Under the pieces are notes generated by a model. The model was given only the letters and a program-made list of their open reading frames with translations, had not been told where the DNA came from and did no database searches. Below are positions 24,394 through 35,700 of a stretch of 64,000 nucleotides of DNA, piece by piece. The position numbers were made by a program, and so were the translations under genes. The stretch spans positions 11,437,001 to 11,501,000 of the forward strand of contig NC_092563.1 of the NCBI RefSeq assembly GCF_037975245.1, in the 5' to 3' direction. This DNA comes from Apostichopus japonicus. Lineage: Eukaryota; Echinodermata; Holothuroidea; Aspidochirotida; Stichopodidae. Position 1 is the first letter of the stretch; every line of letters begins with the position of its first letter.

Positions 24394-24990
24394 ATTCAGG
24401 TGGCATACTCCTATTACAGTCTATATCCATCCGCTCGATTGTTCTCCTGTCTCAGGAAAAGTGCCAAAAAGCAGCAGGAGAACATCTTTTTTGACCTGTT
24501 ATCAATCATGATCTAGTTTTTTTTTTGTGGCTTGCATGTTGAAGAGCATGAGTGGAAGTACATGTGGTGAGAAAATTGGGTCAATCGAGGCAATTTTAGA
24601 CCCCTTTAGGTTAGGCCTCCCAGGAGCAGCGAACGAAAATGTTTACTACTGAGTGAAGAGGTTTGTGTACAAGTGACGAAAATCTACATGGTCATGATAC
24701 GGAAAATTGAAGGTGCCAGGAAACGCCAACTCGTCAGCTATCCAGTGATAGGTAGCGTTCATAGAGCAGAATATATTTTGCTGTAGCGTTTTGCTACACC
24801 ACATTACTTTTGTGATTTAGTGAGTAAGTCAATGGGGGCTTTTATTGGGCGTATGCTACCCGATGAGTCAGGAGTCACCATAAAGCAGGCTATAAGAACT
24901 GCTCCATGTGTCGTCACTTGCTAGGTCGTTATTGTGTGTTACGATCTCATAAATTTATAAATTGCTGTGGACTGGTAACTTTGAATTTCC
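24394..24990. other. Unassigned DNA left of the LTR-retroelement remnant
   Basis: No ORF or repeat recognised. It could include non-coding or decayed coding parts of the retroelement remnant to the right. Confidence 0.4.
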
Positions 24991-24999
24991 TTGCAGCAT

Positions 25000-25453
25000 A
25001 CAGGGCAACCCCTCATACTACAATTGGCATTTCTCCCTAAATATTATGACATGAAATGCGGACCAAACATAACTGGTATTGTTGGTTTTCATCAACCACC
25101 CAAGCCATGCAACCCAGACGTGAGAGGCCGAGTGGAAAGAAGCAAATCTGCTATAAAAACCTATACTACAGTATACCGATCGTAAAAATAAAGCTGCAGT
25201 TGTAAGCTTCCAGGTGCCAGTGCGTAATTGGGTTCGAATACTAAATCTGGGAATAATTACCAAGAGTGATAGAAAGCTTTGTGAACCCATACAAATCACT
25301 CAAAAACTCAGTGATCTCACTTATGTCACTCAAGACGGCAGAAAGTGGTATGCTAATAGACTGATTTCCACAAATCATAATCCTCCTGGAATTAAAGATT
25401 CAAATACTGAATTCACCTACCCCGATCCAGACCCATGCACCGATCAGAAATAA
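25000..25453 (+). pseudogene. LTR-retrotransposon integrase C-terminal remnant
   Basis: Two broken plus-strand frames (24991-25185 and 25214-25453) read as one decayed polypeptide after a frameshift. First comes a basic segment (VERSKSAIKTYTTVYRS), then a WVRI...PIQITQKLSDLTYVTQDG...WYANRLI block. This has the layout of the small C-terminal integrase domain of Ty3/gypsy-like pol proteins. No catalytic core, LTR or primer-binding site was found. Stops and the frameshift make it inactive. Confidence 0.6.
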
Positions 25454-25568
25454 AGCCATTGCCGGAGACGGCGGTTAGGAACTGGCGACCTCTCCGTTGG
25501 TTGCAAGACTATCATACTAATTAATGAGTTATGTTAACTCATGTAGATTTGATATTTGTAGGTCGTTT

Positions 25569-26240
25569 ATACTGTGTTTTATTGATAGGTTGTAGATTAT
25601 CGTAATTACAAGGTTTTCACAATTTGACCCCTGGTGACCCCAAATGACCTTTGACCTCCACTAAAAATAAAGTACTTCTAGTACTTAATGTGGCACTTCT
25701 ACACACTGAAAATGAGGTCCTCCCAAGCTTTCCTTCTTGAGATATCGTGTTTACAAGGTTTTCACAATTTCACCCCTGGTGACCCCAAATGACCTTTGAC
25801 CTCCATTAAAAACACTAGGCTTTATGTACTCAATGTAGTACTACTACACACTAAGTATGAAATTGGGTATGAAGGTCAAAGGTCATTTGGGGTCAAATTG
25901 TTAAAACCTTGTAGACACGATATCTCAAGAAGGGAAGGGCAGACCATTTCATATGTGGTGTGTAGAAGTCACACATTTTGTAAAAGAAGCCTACTGTTTT
26001 TGGTGGAGGTCATTTGGGGTCACCACTCACCAGGGGTCAACTTGTGGAAACCTTGTAATCACGATATCTCAATACTGGAAGTTGGGGCCGACCTTTAATT
26101 TAGTTTGTAGAAGTACCACATTTGAGTTAAAGAAGCCTATTGTTTTGGTGGAGGTCAAAGGTCATTTGTGGTCATCAGAGGTCAAATCGTGAAACCCTTG
26201 TAAACACGATAATCTACAACCTATCAATAAAACATACAGT
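25569..26240. mobile_element. 670-bp palindromic MITE-like element carrying four DR1 motifs
   Basis: The left arm 'actgtgttttattgataggttg' + 'tagattatcg' and the right arm 'cgataatctacaacctat' + 'caataaaacatacagt' are inverted. The two halves also mirror each other internally ('tacaaggttttcacaatttg', 'tgaccccaaatgacctttga' and their complements). There are four perfect copies of TGACCTTTGACCT or its complement: 25645-25657, 25790-25802, 25873-25885 and 26152-26164. No ORF. Target-site duplication uncertain (TA possible). Confidence 0.75.
25645..25657 (-). promoter_or_regulatory. Perfect DR1 motif (AGGTCA-A-AGGTCA)
   Basis: The reverse complement of TGACCTTTGACCT is the textbook direct repeat with 1-bp spacing bound by RXR heterodimers and HNF4-type nuclear receptors. 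Other perfect copies in the window are at 2558-2570, 25790-25802, 25873-25885 (plus), 26152-26164 (plus), 36818-36830 and 41029-41041. The motif match is direct; any binding or function is inference. Confidence 0.4.
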
Positions 26241-26255
26241 ACACCCTCACTATAC

Positions 26256-26745
26256 CAGACCTGTCAACCAGTTTGACCCCAAAATAGGGAGAATTACATT
26301 TTTCAGGGCCGAAAAATAGGGAGAACAAGGGGACAATAGGGAGGTTGGTAATTTTCAACTGAAATGATATAAATATCCTAAGTAAGTATAGTCTACTTAT
26401 GCAATACAGTGAGAGAATCATCCAATCAGTGTTTCTTGTTGTAGTTTACAGCAGCTTGCTTCGCTTTCTACAGGGTTTCTTTAGTAGGATTCCATTTGAA
26501 ACAGGGAACAGTGGACTTTGGGTACTGTGACTTCATTGCTAGTATGCTAGATAGAGTCCCATCTGAATAGCCTTTCTGTTCAGCCTTACTGTGGGGAGCA
26601 TAGGGCTAACTGTTGGCTATTTTCAGAAATGTTGCAAGTGATGAAACATTAAAAAACCGGGAGAATAGAATATGTAACCGGGAGGCCGGGAGATTCGGGT
26701 AAAAACCGGGAGTCTCCCGGTAAAACCGGGAGAGTTGACGGGTCT
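26256..26745. mobile_element. 490-bp MITE with 13-bp inverted ends
   Basis: Left end CAGACCTGTCAAC, right end GTTGACGGGTCTG (12 of 13 matching when inverted), flanked by CTATAC on both sides (26250-26255 and 26746-26751). The right part has repeated 'accgggag' units. No ORF. Superfamily not assigned; a 6-bp duplication is unusual for hAT. Confidence 0.72.
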
Positions 26746-27239
26746 GCTATACATTACGTCAGATTCATGACGAAAAACTGCTCATATTACATCATCGAAA
26801 CCACAATGCATTTTTTGCATTCTGGTTCAGTGGATATTAGAACGGCTGCATATCTTCTTTCAGAGTCAATGTGATTTTGAGTACAAAATTGGCTGATTTT
26901 TGGAAAATGGATCAATGTAACACACGTCAACAATATACGTCTGGTATGTAGTTTGTGTTAATAAGTAGAGGGTAGTGTTAGTCACATCTCCTTATCGGTT
27001 TGCGGCATTATGTGGGCGGGACATTGGGCCTATTTATTCTGGATTTGTCAGCCAATCGTACTTTGCATGTTAGTAATCGAAGTGACTTTGAGAATTGTGA
27101 ATGTCCTGGCTACTGTACAAAAAAAAAATTAATAGATAAACTTCTAGATCACGCAGATATACGGTGGTCCAGTATTGACCTGTTGAAGTATGTATTATGT
27201 CCTTGGTAATTTGTTTACAAGCTGTTTCTGACAAGTTCC

Positions 27240-28900
27240 CACATAGTCCCACCCATCATGTATATTAATAAGTTAAAATTGTTGTTGCAAAGAACATGTA
27301 TACATAGATAATCACCATACCAAGTATAAACTAATTCGGACATACAGTTGCAGAGATATTAACATTTCAGAATTTTATGGTAAGCCCTTGTCCACTCATC
27401 AATATTCATTTGATGGAACCAAAAAAACAACAGGGCACATCTACTCATGGTAGGTCATCTACCTTGTTTGTTGAGATACAGTGTTAGTAAGCTGTTGTTG
27501 ACGATTTCCCATTAAGTCCCATCAACTCATGAATATTAACGAAGTCAAATTGTTGTACAGAACATGTACTTACTATGTAGTTTCATCACCATACCTAAAT
27601 GGGACATACAGTTGAACGTAACTGACATTTTCAGAGTTTTACATTAAGGCCCGCCCACTAAATAATATGCATGAGAGCTCCACCATAAACAATAGGGATA
27701 ATCTACCGACCATGACCAACATATACCCCAGGTATGATATTGATGCAACTTGTGTTTATTGAGATATTATGTTTACATGCTGCTTTTGAAGATTTACCAT
27801 TAAAAGAATAGTCCAGGTCAAAATTTGTTTTCAATATGTTACAGAGGAATATAATCTAAGCATTCAATTCCTATGTACCATTTTAGAGATATTGACAGAA
27901 CTTGAAGTTAACTGATATTCTACCAAAAGTGAACAAATGGTGTGATGTCATAGTTGCATACTGACAAATAATGTTTTGTTTTTGCTTTAGTTTTCAGTCT
28001 ATTGATTTGACCTTGGATTGGTTACTAGTTTGTCTAAAGGGGATCTGAAATTTATAAAATACCAATACCTATGGTACATTCACATTATGGATGCATCCAT
28101 TTGAAGAGTATAAAATTAGACGTAAATTTTAACGGACAAAAAAAAAAATTATTTATCTGTGTGGAACAATGACGTCACACCTGTTTGCTCCAAGTTCACT
28201 TTTGATATGAAATGTGGCAACTTCAACTGTCAATATCTCAAAATGGTACATAGGAATTGAATGCAAATTTTACCAGAATACTTAGATTATGTTCCTCTTT
28301 CACATATCAAAAAGAAATTTTGACCTGGACTAATCTTTTAAGCCTCATCCACTCATGAATATTAATGAGGTAAATTGTTGTTGCAAAGAACATTTACTTT
28401 ACTATGTAATTAGAGCACCCTACCCAATATGAACTAAAATGAACATACGGTTGAAGAGATATTGACATTTTCAGAGTTTACGTAAGACCCCTGCCTACTC
28501 AAGACAGCCCACAAAAACAACAGGGATCATCTACTGACTATGACACAAATATAAAAAGTATGACATTGACTCAACTTGTGTTTGTTGAGATATTGTGTTT
28601 AAATGCTGTTTTCAACATCAGCCCCATCATCCACTCATGAATAATAATGAGGTCAAAGTGTTGTTGCAAAGAACACATACTCACTATGTAGTTACATCAC
28701 CAAACCCAGTATAGAATAGTATAGAACCCTAAATAGAACATACGGTTGAAGAGATATCGACATTTTCCGTTAAGTCCCGCCCACTCATTAATATGCATGA
28801 CCACCACAAAGGGGTCATCTACTGACCCTGATCTACACCAAGTATGACATCAATCACATATTTCTTCTTGAGATACTGTGCTTACAAGCTGGGGGTCACA
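27240..28900. repeat. Tandem block of a diverged repeat ('cccactcatgaatattaatg' units)
   Basis: Units beginning 'cccactcatgaatattaatgaggtcaaatt' + 'gttgttgcaaagaacatgta' occur near 27250, 27520, 28350 and 28630. They continue with 'gttgaagagatattgacatt' and a 'gtttgttgagatattgtgtt' part. The fragments between them match each other, so this is a decayed tandem array, and it is interrupted by the MITE at 27804-28337. Confidence 0.75.
27804..28337. mobile_element. 534-bp MITE with TTAA target-site duplication
   Basis: AAGAATAGTCCAGGTCAAAA at the left faces an inverted copy ending GACCTGGACTAATCTT at the right. The arms match for about 150 bp with gaps (including 'gcattcaattcctatgtacc' and its complement). 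TTAA flanks both sides (27800-27803 and 28338-28341). The uninterrupted neighbours at 27500 and 28610 show the empty-site sequence. TTAA duplications are typical of piggyBac- and Kolobok-type elements. No transposase, so non-autonomous. Confidence 0.85.
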
Positions 28901-29174
28901 CACACACACATGTGCCAACTTGACTGCATAGGGTCCGATGGATGCCAAAAACCTTAGAACCAAAAATGCTTCTTTGCACATATTTGTTATTCAACTTCCT
29001 TTCATCATGTGACATTTTGTACTTAACATTATCTAATGTGCTGAAAACTAGCAGTCTTTTCACCATCACATGGCCTGGAAGATCTGCGATACATAACTGC
29101 TTCTTGTGCCACTTCACTGTGCCACCCCACTTCACCACTTTGTTTAATACCAAGGTTACCAGGAATCTGAGCAA
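28896..29174 (-). other. Unrecognised 92-codon open frame
   Basis: Contains a basic stretch (KMSHDERKLNNKYVQRSIFG) but no motif I know. No splice or start evidence. Possibly a fragment of a decayed transposon ORF, or chance. Confidence 0.15.
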
Positions 29175-29531
29175 ACTACTCGATGCAGTAGAGGTTTGAA
29201 CGTTACATCTCTTTGGCCACTAATAACTTCTTAAGATATTTGGCCTTATATTCCTGTGCAATATTACCCCACTACCAACTGAAACTACCAACTTTGGTTA
29301 AAATACAGTGAACGTCTAACAAAGAAGATCAGTTTGATGACAATTGAATGTTAACATCCATGATGGATTATTGAAATGTAGTCTACATAAGACCTCAGAT
29401 AATTACATTCTATTTTAATACAAATAAAATCAGGACAATTAGAAAGGCATAGAAAATAACGTGGGGGAAAATTTTTCATTCTTTATATTGGACACAAAAA
29501 ACAGTTGAGCTAATTTATATATTAAGCTATC

Positions 29532-29894
29532 CAGTGGCGTAGGAAGGTACTTTTGAGTGGGGGGGCTGAAGACTGATGGCCTGCCTGGGGGACGGGTCTA
29601 AGGGGAGGGGTGTCCCCCTCCCCTTTGGAATTTTTTTGCATTTCCAGGTGGCCTCAGATGCAATTTGGTGCAATATAGCACACTTCAACCCACCCACTCC
29701 ATTTTGTATATAATTTTGCATTTTTACCTGGCCTTGAGATGCAATTTGGTGCTCCAAATGAGATATTTTTTCTCATTTGGAAATGAAAAAGGGGTTTTCC
29801 GACTTGCGAAGCGGGGGGCGGAATGATACTTCCGCCCCTCCATATTTTTCACTGGGGGGCTGGCACCCCCCCCCCCCCGGTTCCTACGCCCTTG
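29532..29894. mobile_element. 363-bp hAT-like MITE (CAGTGGCGTAGG family)
   Basis: The left end CAGTGGCGTAGGAAGG and the right end GGTTCCTACGCCCTTG are imperfect inverted repeats, flanked by a perfect 8-bp duplication AAGCTATC (29524-29531 and 29895-29902). The interior has G/C runs and the hairpin 'gcggaatgatacttccgc'. It is closely similar to the element at 54251-55482 and serves as its uninterrupted reference. Confidence 0.9.
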
Positions 29895-29902
29895 AAGCTA
29901 TC

Positions 29903-31619
29903 GCATAAAAGTTACTGGGTGGTGACGATTTAGGCCACCATTTCCAAATTATACATAATTTCCCTTTTGTTAAAAGCTGAAAGACTTGTAAGCACACCTC
30001 AAGTCAGGCCTACTTTCTGATGCTATGGTAAAGTGTGTTATAATAGGTGCTACACTATCATAGCTATCTAGACATACCTATACATGTTCTCCACATTTGA
30101 AAGTGATTATTTCAGTTCTCTTCCCTTAATTCAATGGGATTAGAATAACTCCTTGTGGTTAGACAGCAAAGCCCATATTGTGCTTAAATTAACTTACCAG
30201 GCATGAGTGATCAGTTACTTGACCAGATGACAATTGAACTGGGGCAGGCATGATTGTTAACATGCCGATGATAATTTTTCAATTCTGACCTCTTCAAATT
30301 GTTGATGGTATGTTAATATATGGACTAACGGTAAAAGATTCAACAAATGAAGTCACTAAGGTGTGATGTAATTCTGGTTGAGGTAAACTCTTACAACGCT
30401 TGGGAATCACAATGATTTTCTTGTAGCGACCTCTTGAGCAATGTTAAACCTTGATTATCTGTAACAGTTTGTGCAATGCATATGATGCAAATATAACATC
30501 AGAATTAGTTTGTGCTAAATACTAGCTGCACATATGAAACTATTATTACACTGTTAATAATGTACATAAAAATGTGCAGAAGGGTTCTCTTATGGCAGTC
30601 GAAGTACTACTAAAGCAAGACAGAAATCCATTCTCACCCCCCAGTCTCATTTATCTCTGTCTGGAAGGACATGTTAGGACACACCTGACTTTAAGCTAGA
30701 AACATCACTATGATCATCAGTGGTCTACATAGGTCTTGTGCTTGCAAATTGCAAGTAACCAAGACAAATGCATGATAGTCAGTGCTCCTCAGTGACATAT
30801 ATTACTGCTGCTTGGGAAAAGTTATACGTACTTTACTTGGTGTGAGTGGGTAGATGTTTGGGTAGAATTACCATACATTCTGATCCAAGGACATGTTATC
30901 TTTTTATTCAATGTTATGGCAACGTCCTGGTGAATTTACAAAATTTTAAATGTCCAATTGTTATTTGTATATACTGTGTATGCTACAGTGAACTCGGGTA
31001 TCAGTTTTAGTAACTACTATTCTCACAACAGGGGAAGGGGAAGCTCTCAACCTAGACCCCTCACCTAGACTGCAACCAATTGCTCTTGTCTCTTCAAATA
31101 AAGTATGGTAACCCTTTGTGTATCTGAGTCAGACTGAAGGTATGTGTAATAAATTCTCCTTTACTGTATAATTTTGCTAAACTTTCGAAATAATTCACAA
31201 ATAGGTCTGAAAATACAAACTTGATATTTTGTTGTTTCACTGTGGCAATTATGGCCATTTCTATTAAGGCAGAATAAAGTTGCTATTGAAACAGTACTAA
31301 CAATTTAACTTAATGTACAACACAGTACAAAAATTGAGGGGACAAATGAAGTTACCATAAATACCACGATACTACTCCTTTTGTGGTAAACACCCCAACT
31401 TCTCACACCAGACAGAGAAAGAGTAGTATGAACCATCTTACAGTTCACAGGCGCAAACAATATCAGCTCTTTACTAGAGCTACAAATTTGAAATGAAAAT
31501 GTTAAACCAGAATGCTTTATGATTTCTTGCATAATTTCACATGATGGAAACATAATATAAGCTGCAAAGAAGCTTCTTGTATGTCATATGATCAGGGGAG
31601 AGCTGCATATAAAGTTTAA
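29903..31619. other. Intergenic DNA 3' of AMFR
   Basis: No ORF or structural repeat that I can support. The 3' end of the AMFR transcript may fall here or in 31830-32493, but I could not choose a polyadenylation signal with confidence. Confidence 0.4.
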
Positions 31620-31830
31620 AATTCATCCAGGTTTAACTTTCTCAATTATAGTGATTACAATGTTTGAGGTTTTGACCTCTGTTGAATTCAAATGACCTTC
31701 AACCTCCACCAGTGTCATTAAGAAGGTGCATCCACCAAGTTCATCCACCATATACTTTTTCAGTTATCAAAAGCCAAGCACACACCTACAACATTGCACA
31801 GGTTCCTTTTGCCCTTGGCAAGGAATCAAA
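31620..31830 (+). repeat. Dispersed DR1/hairpin repeat, 3' part
   Basis: 'gttttgacctctgttgaatt' and 'caaatgaccttcaacctcca' lead to the terminal hairpin GTTCCTTTTGCCC / TTGGCAAGGAATC at 31801-31828. Confidence 0.75.
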
Positions 31831-32493
31831 ACATAGTATGTTATTATCAGATCACATTATTTGAAACTGAATGCCTCCTAGAAAACTACCAAATACCTAT
31901 TTAAAATTAAATTTAAAATGAAACACATTGCATTGCTTAGTAGTACATGATTTTATGATAAACAATTATAGTAAACTTGCAGTATACAACCATAATAAAT
32001 GAGTTACATGATTTGAATATAACATCAAAGTAACAGAGCTAACTTCATGAAAATAAAGATGCACTTTCTTAATAGCCACAAAACAGGAGAAACTCAGATT
32101 TAATACATTCTTACCACCATCTTAAGGTTTTCATTTCTAACTGATGTAAAAGACCAGTAATCAGCAGTGTATTGTTTTACACATTTAACATCCCACGACA
32201 CCTGACCTTGGAAAGTAATCTACAACAGAATAGATCCTGTAGATCAATAGGCACACAAATTGCTGTGTTTACTGTTCCATAGGGAAGCAATTCCAATGAA
32301 ACCTATCTTGGAGGCTGAGTTGTTCAATCATTTTTAGTAAAAGTCCATTTTGTTTCATAGTAAATGTTTTACATTGCATTACATATTTTGTTTAAAGTAT
32401 TCTGGGTCAAAGATGATGCAAGAACTCTCCACATGTTTGTCACTCCCTGCAAAAAAGGCACCATAATCTGAATTTTTAAGCTATTCCATTCAC

Positions 32494-32728
32494 TTAGGAA
32501 TGTTGATTTAATCTGCGAAGAGTTGCTGCGAGAACAGCATTCCTTCGCCTGACTAGCTCATCCTCTGGCTGAGGTTCCACATCTACCTCTCCTCTTGCAC
32601 AAGAGGTCTCATTGGAGTTATTTTCACTCTTAAGTTCCTCACTTTGATCAAAAGAATGATGGACTGCTCCTCCACTTGACTCTGGAATGTCTTCCACTGG
32701 AATTTCAAGTTGACTTTCAGCATACTTT
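32494..32728 (-). CDS. amfr: amfr exon 14: C-terminus with VIM-like helix, stop
   Basis: 78 codons including TAA at 32494-32496. An acidic linker leads into DELVRRRNAVLAATLRRLN, which matches the Arg-rich, Ala-rich p97/VCP-interacting motif at the end of gp78. Acceptor TTGCAG. Confidence 0.93.
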
Positions 32729-35700
32729 CTGCAATAAAGGTTATGAAAACTTTTAAATCATACACACCTATGTTATATATTCAAATACATACTGTACCTT
32801 TAAGTATATTTGTGCCAAACTAATTAGGTAATAGAATGTTCTACATTCTATACTTATTAATACACATTCCGTTGTATTGTAACTCTGGCTGATAGTCTAT
32901 ACAGAAGACAGTTACACTCTGTCTCTCCACCAACAAACATGTGTCTGTGTAGTCCTTTGTTTATACCCACGCCTTGGAACCCTCACAGTGCTTTGTACAG
33001 TACCTTTTCCAAGATAGAAACTAGATATGCTGTAAGTTGGACAAAACTCAGTAAAGGCCGGTGCGTACTTGAAATGTATCGTAAGCGATAGATGTAAACG
33101 AACCATACATCGTAAAACGCATGCTGCATTTTCATGCATAGCAGAGAAATGAATTTTTCAACTTTTATAGAACATAGCAAGCTGTAAATGTCTCTGATTG
33201 GCTGCTTGGAACTGGACTACCAGCCTGAGATGGATGAACACTACATGTTTGGTAACAAGGGTGATAAAAATCGGGCGCCAGGAGCTGAACAGAGCACATA
33301 ACTTCCCAACTGGGTCCCAGATATAAACAAATAGGCTAGGCGCCGTTTTTTTTCAATTTAGTAGCACCCAGCTGATTCCTAATATATTGTATGCTGATTA
33401 CATAATGTAATTATTTACATACATGCACAATTTGCCAAACTTTCACATAATTTTAAACTTCTAAACTGTTTGTAACGTGTGATGTAATCTGTTTAGTCTT
33501 GCACTTACAACAATAGCAGCACCAGGTTACAACTACATCATTTCTTATGCATGTCATAACAACAAGCATAGTTGACTTGGCGAGGCTTACGCAAGTAATA
33601 AAACTTTGAGTATAGCAGTAGCAGCTCTACTAGTCTACTTTTTATGAACATGTGCAAATCTCCTGATGTAGGCCTACTTACAAATATAGACTGACATCAC
33701 ATTTTTTAACAAGTTGTAACCAAGATAGTCTGAATTATGGATGTTCAGAATCCAAGATTAGTATCTGTAATTGCAATTGCGGTAAAATTATCACTACGGA
33801 ATCAAATGAAAATTCCGAGGTGGTTAGGCTTCATTGTGACAAACACTTACAGCATTAGGATAGAATATGATAATATCAGTGATTAATATCTTCTTTAAAA
33901 AGTTGTTGCTCATGAATGGAATCTCAACAGGCTTTTTAGTTTCTTGTGGAAGATCTTAACAAGCCTGCCCCTATGTTAACCTTCACGCATGTGTTTTTGT
34001 TTAAATTACAAACTGACTCGTGGTCCCTGCCAAGTGGCTCCTAGGTCTACCACAAGGCCTGTGACCTCAAAATCTGAATTCATCCTTGTCTATGGACAAG
34101 GACTAGGAGCGATGGTGAATAATGTGCTGGGTTTCCCTGTACTTAGTGACCACCAAAGAGTTGTCTACAGAGACATTGTGAAGGAGGCAAAAATGTGGGC
34201 GAAGTTTCTCAGGTAGGACGTGATGAAAATAGCTTCTTTTATTTTCCATTTTACTGTTAAGGGCAGTTTAGGGAGAGATCATTAAAGTGCATATTATTTT
34301 GAACATCTGTTTATTTAGCAACAATTACCTGCTTCCAGTTGGAAATTAAATCCTTCAAAATGTAAAATGAATCTTAAGTTTGCAATATAAAGGAAGAAAT
34401 CAGGACGAAACCCAAAGGCTGTCAATCACGAATCATGTCTGTTTTGGACATGACAGAGAATAGCCAGAGTCCTGGACACTAATTGGTCAAATTGAACAAT
34501 ATGTTAACGTTACTGTAACCTCACCTAGTTAGCAAATTTTTGGCACATACGATGGATTATTACGAAGGGCCAAATGCACGGTTTATCTGCCTACGAAAAA
34601 AAATCTTTATGGACGAGAAGAATAGGCTAGATGCAAATAGATCTTCAATAACTCTAGCGTTGTGATTTCGTCATGCATTGGCGAGTACTACTATTCATGT
34701 ATGCTGTGAAAGCACAGTAATTTGTTTTGCTTGTTTCTACTATCTATATTTATTTATGCATGACTTTATCAATTTGAAAATTGACATGTGAATCAAACAC
34801 AATAAAAATGGTAAGACCAACTCTGAAGTCCTTTCCAAATAAAAACTAAACAAAACTATATTTTAGATATCTCTGAATTCTTACAGATGCAAGCATTAAT
34901 TTTTCTTTTGATTTATTGATCCCTTTACAAAATCAGCCAGCAATTGTAGAAGTAGGCTTTGTAACAGACATACATCATCCCTGCTACAGTACCACATACT
35001 CTCTAACCACATTCCTCGGTTGAGCTATTAAGGGATTTCAATTACCTCCACTTTGTATCACTTCAGCTCAAAACCAATTTCCTTTGTTCCCATTTTTCAA
35101 AGTACTTACAACAAAAAGTAAGGAATTTAAAATGTTACACAGTGATTTCAACTGGAATGTAACATAATTTGCTTACCTTCGTGCCTCTGGAATATAACAT
35201 AATTTGCTTACCTTCGTGCCTCTGGAATATAACATAATTTGCTTACCTTCGTGCCTCTGGAATATAACATAATTTGCTTACCTTCATGCCTCTGGAATAT
35301 AACATAATTTGCTTACCTTCGTGCCTCTTGAAGGAGTCTTTCTTTCCTCGTCAGCAGCATGCTTTGACGTTCTTCGGAAGACTTTGAAAATCTTGCAGCT
35401 GAGCTGCCATAGCTGTTGGTACCACTGCTGGCTTGACTGTAGCTAGGTACATTAACACTTGAGTTATCAGATTGAGGTGTATTATTTCTGGATTCATCCC
35501 CACTGTCTGTAACCTGATGCCAGGTTGAGCTTTAAGGTGTTAAAGGAGAGATACAGTGTGATTTGTCTACATGTTGCTACAACAACAACAACTGAGCTTT
35601 AAGTCAGAGATGCAGAAATACATTTGAACATGAAACTTCAGGACTCCATTCAAAACATTTGAAAGCCTTCACCATACTATCATAGGTCTGTTACCTAACT

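Noticed and set aside
28896-29199. Overlapping open frames on both strands
   Set aside because: No recognisable motif; overlapping frames of this length are expected by chance in this amount of DNA.
35520-35529. Nearer acceptor CATCAG for AMFR exon 13
   Set aside because: It shifts the frame and reaches a stop before the G2BR-like helix, whereas CTTAAAG at 35530 keeps the phase.
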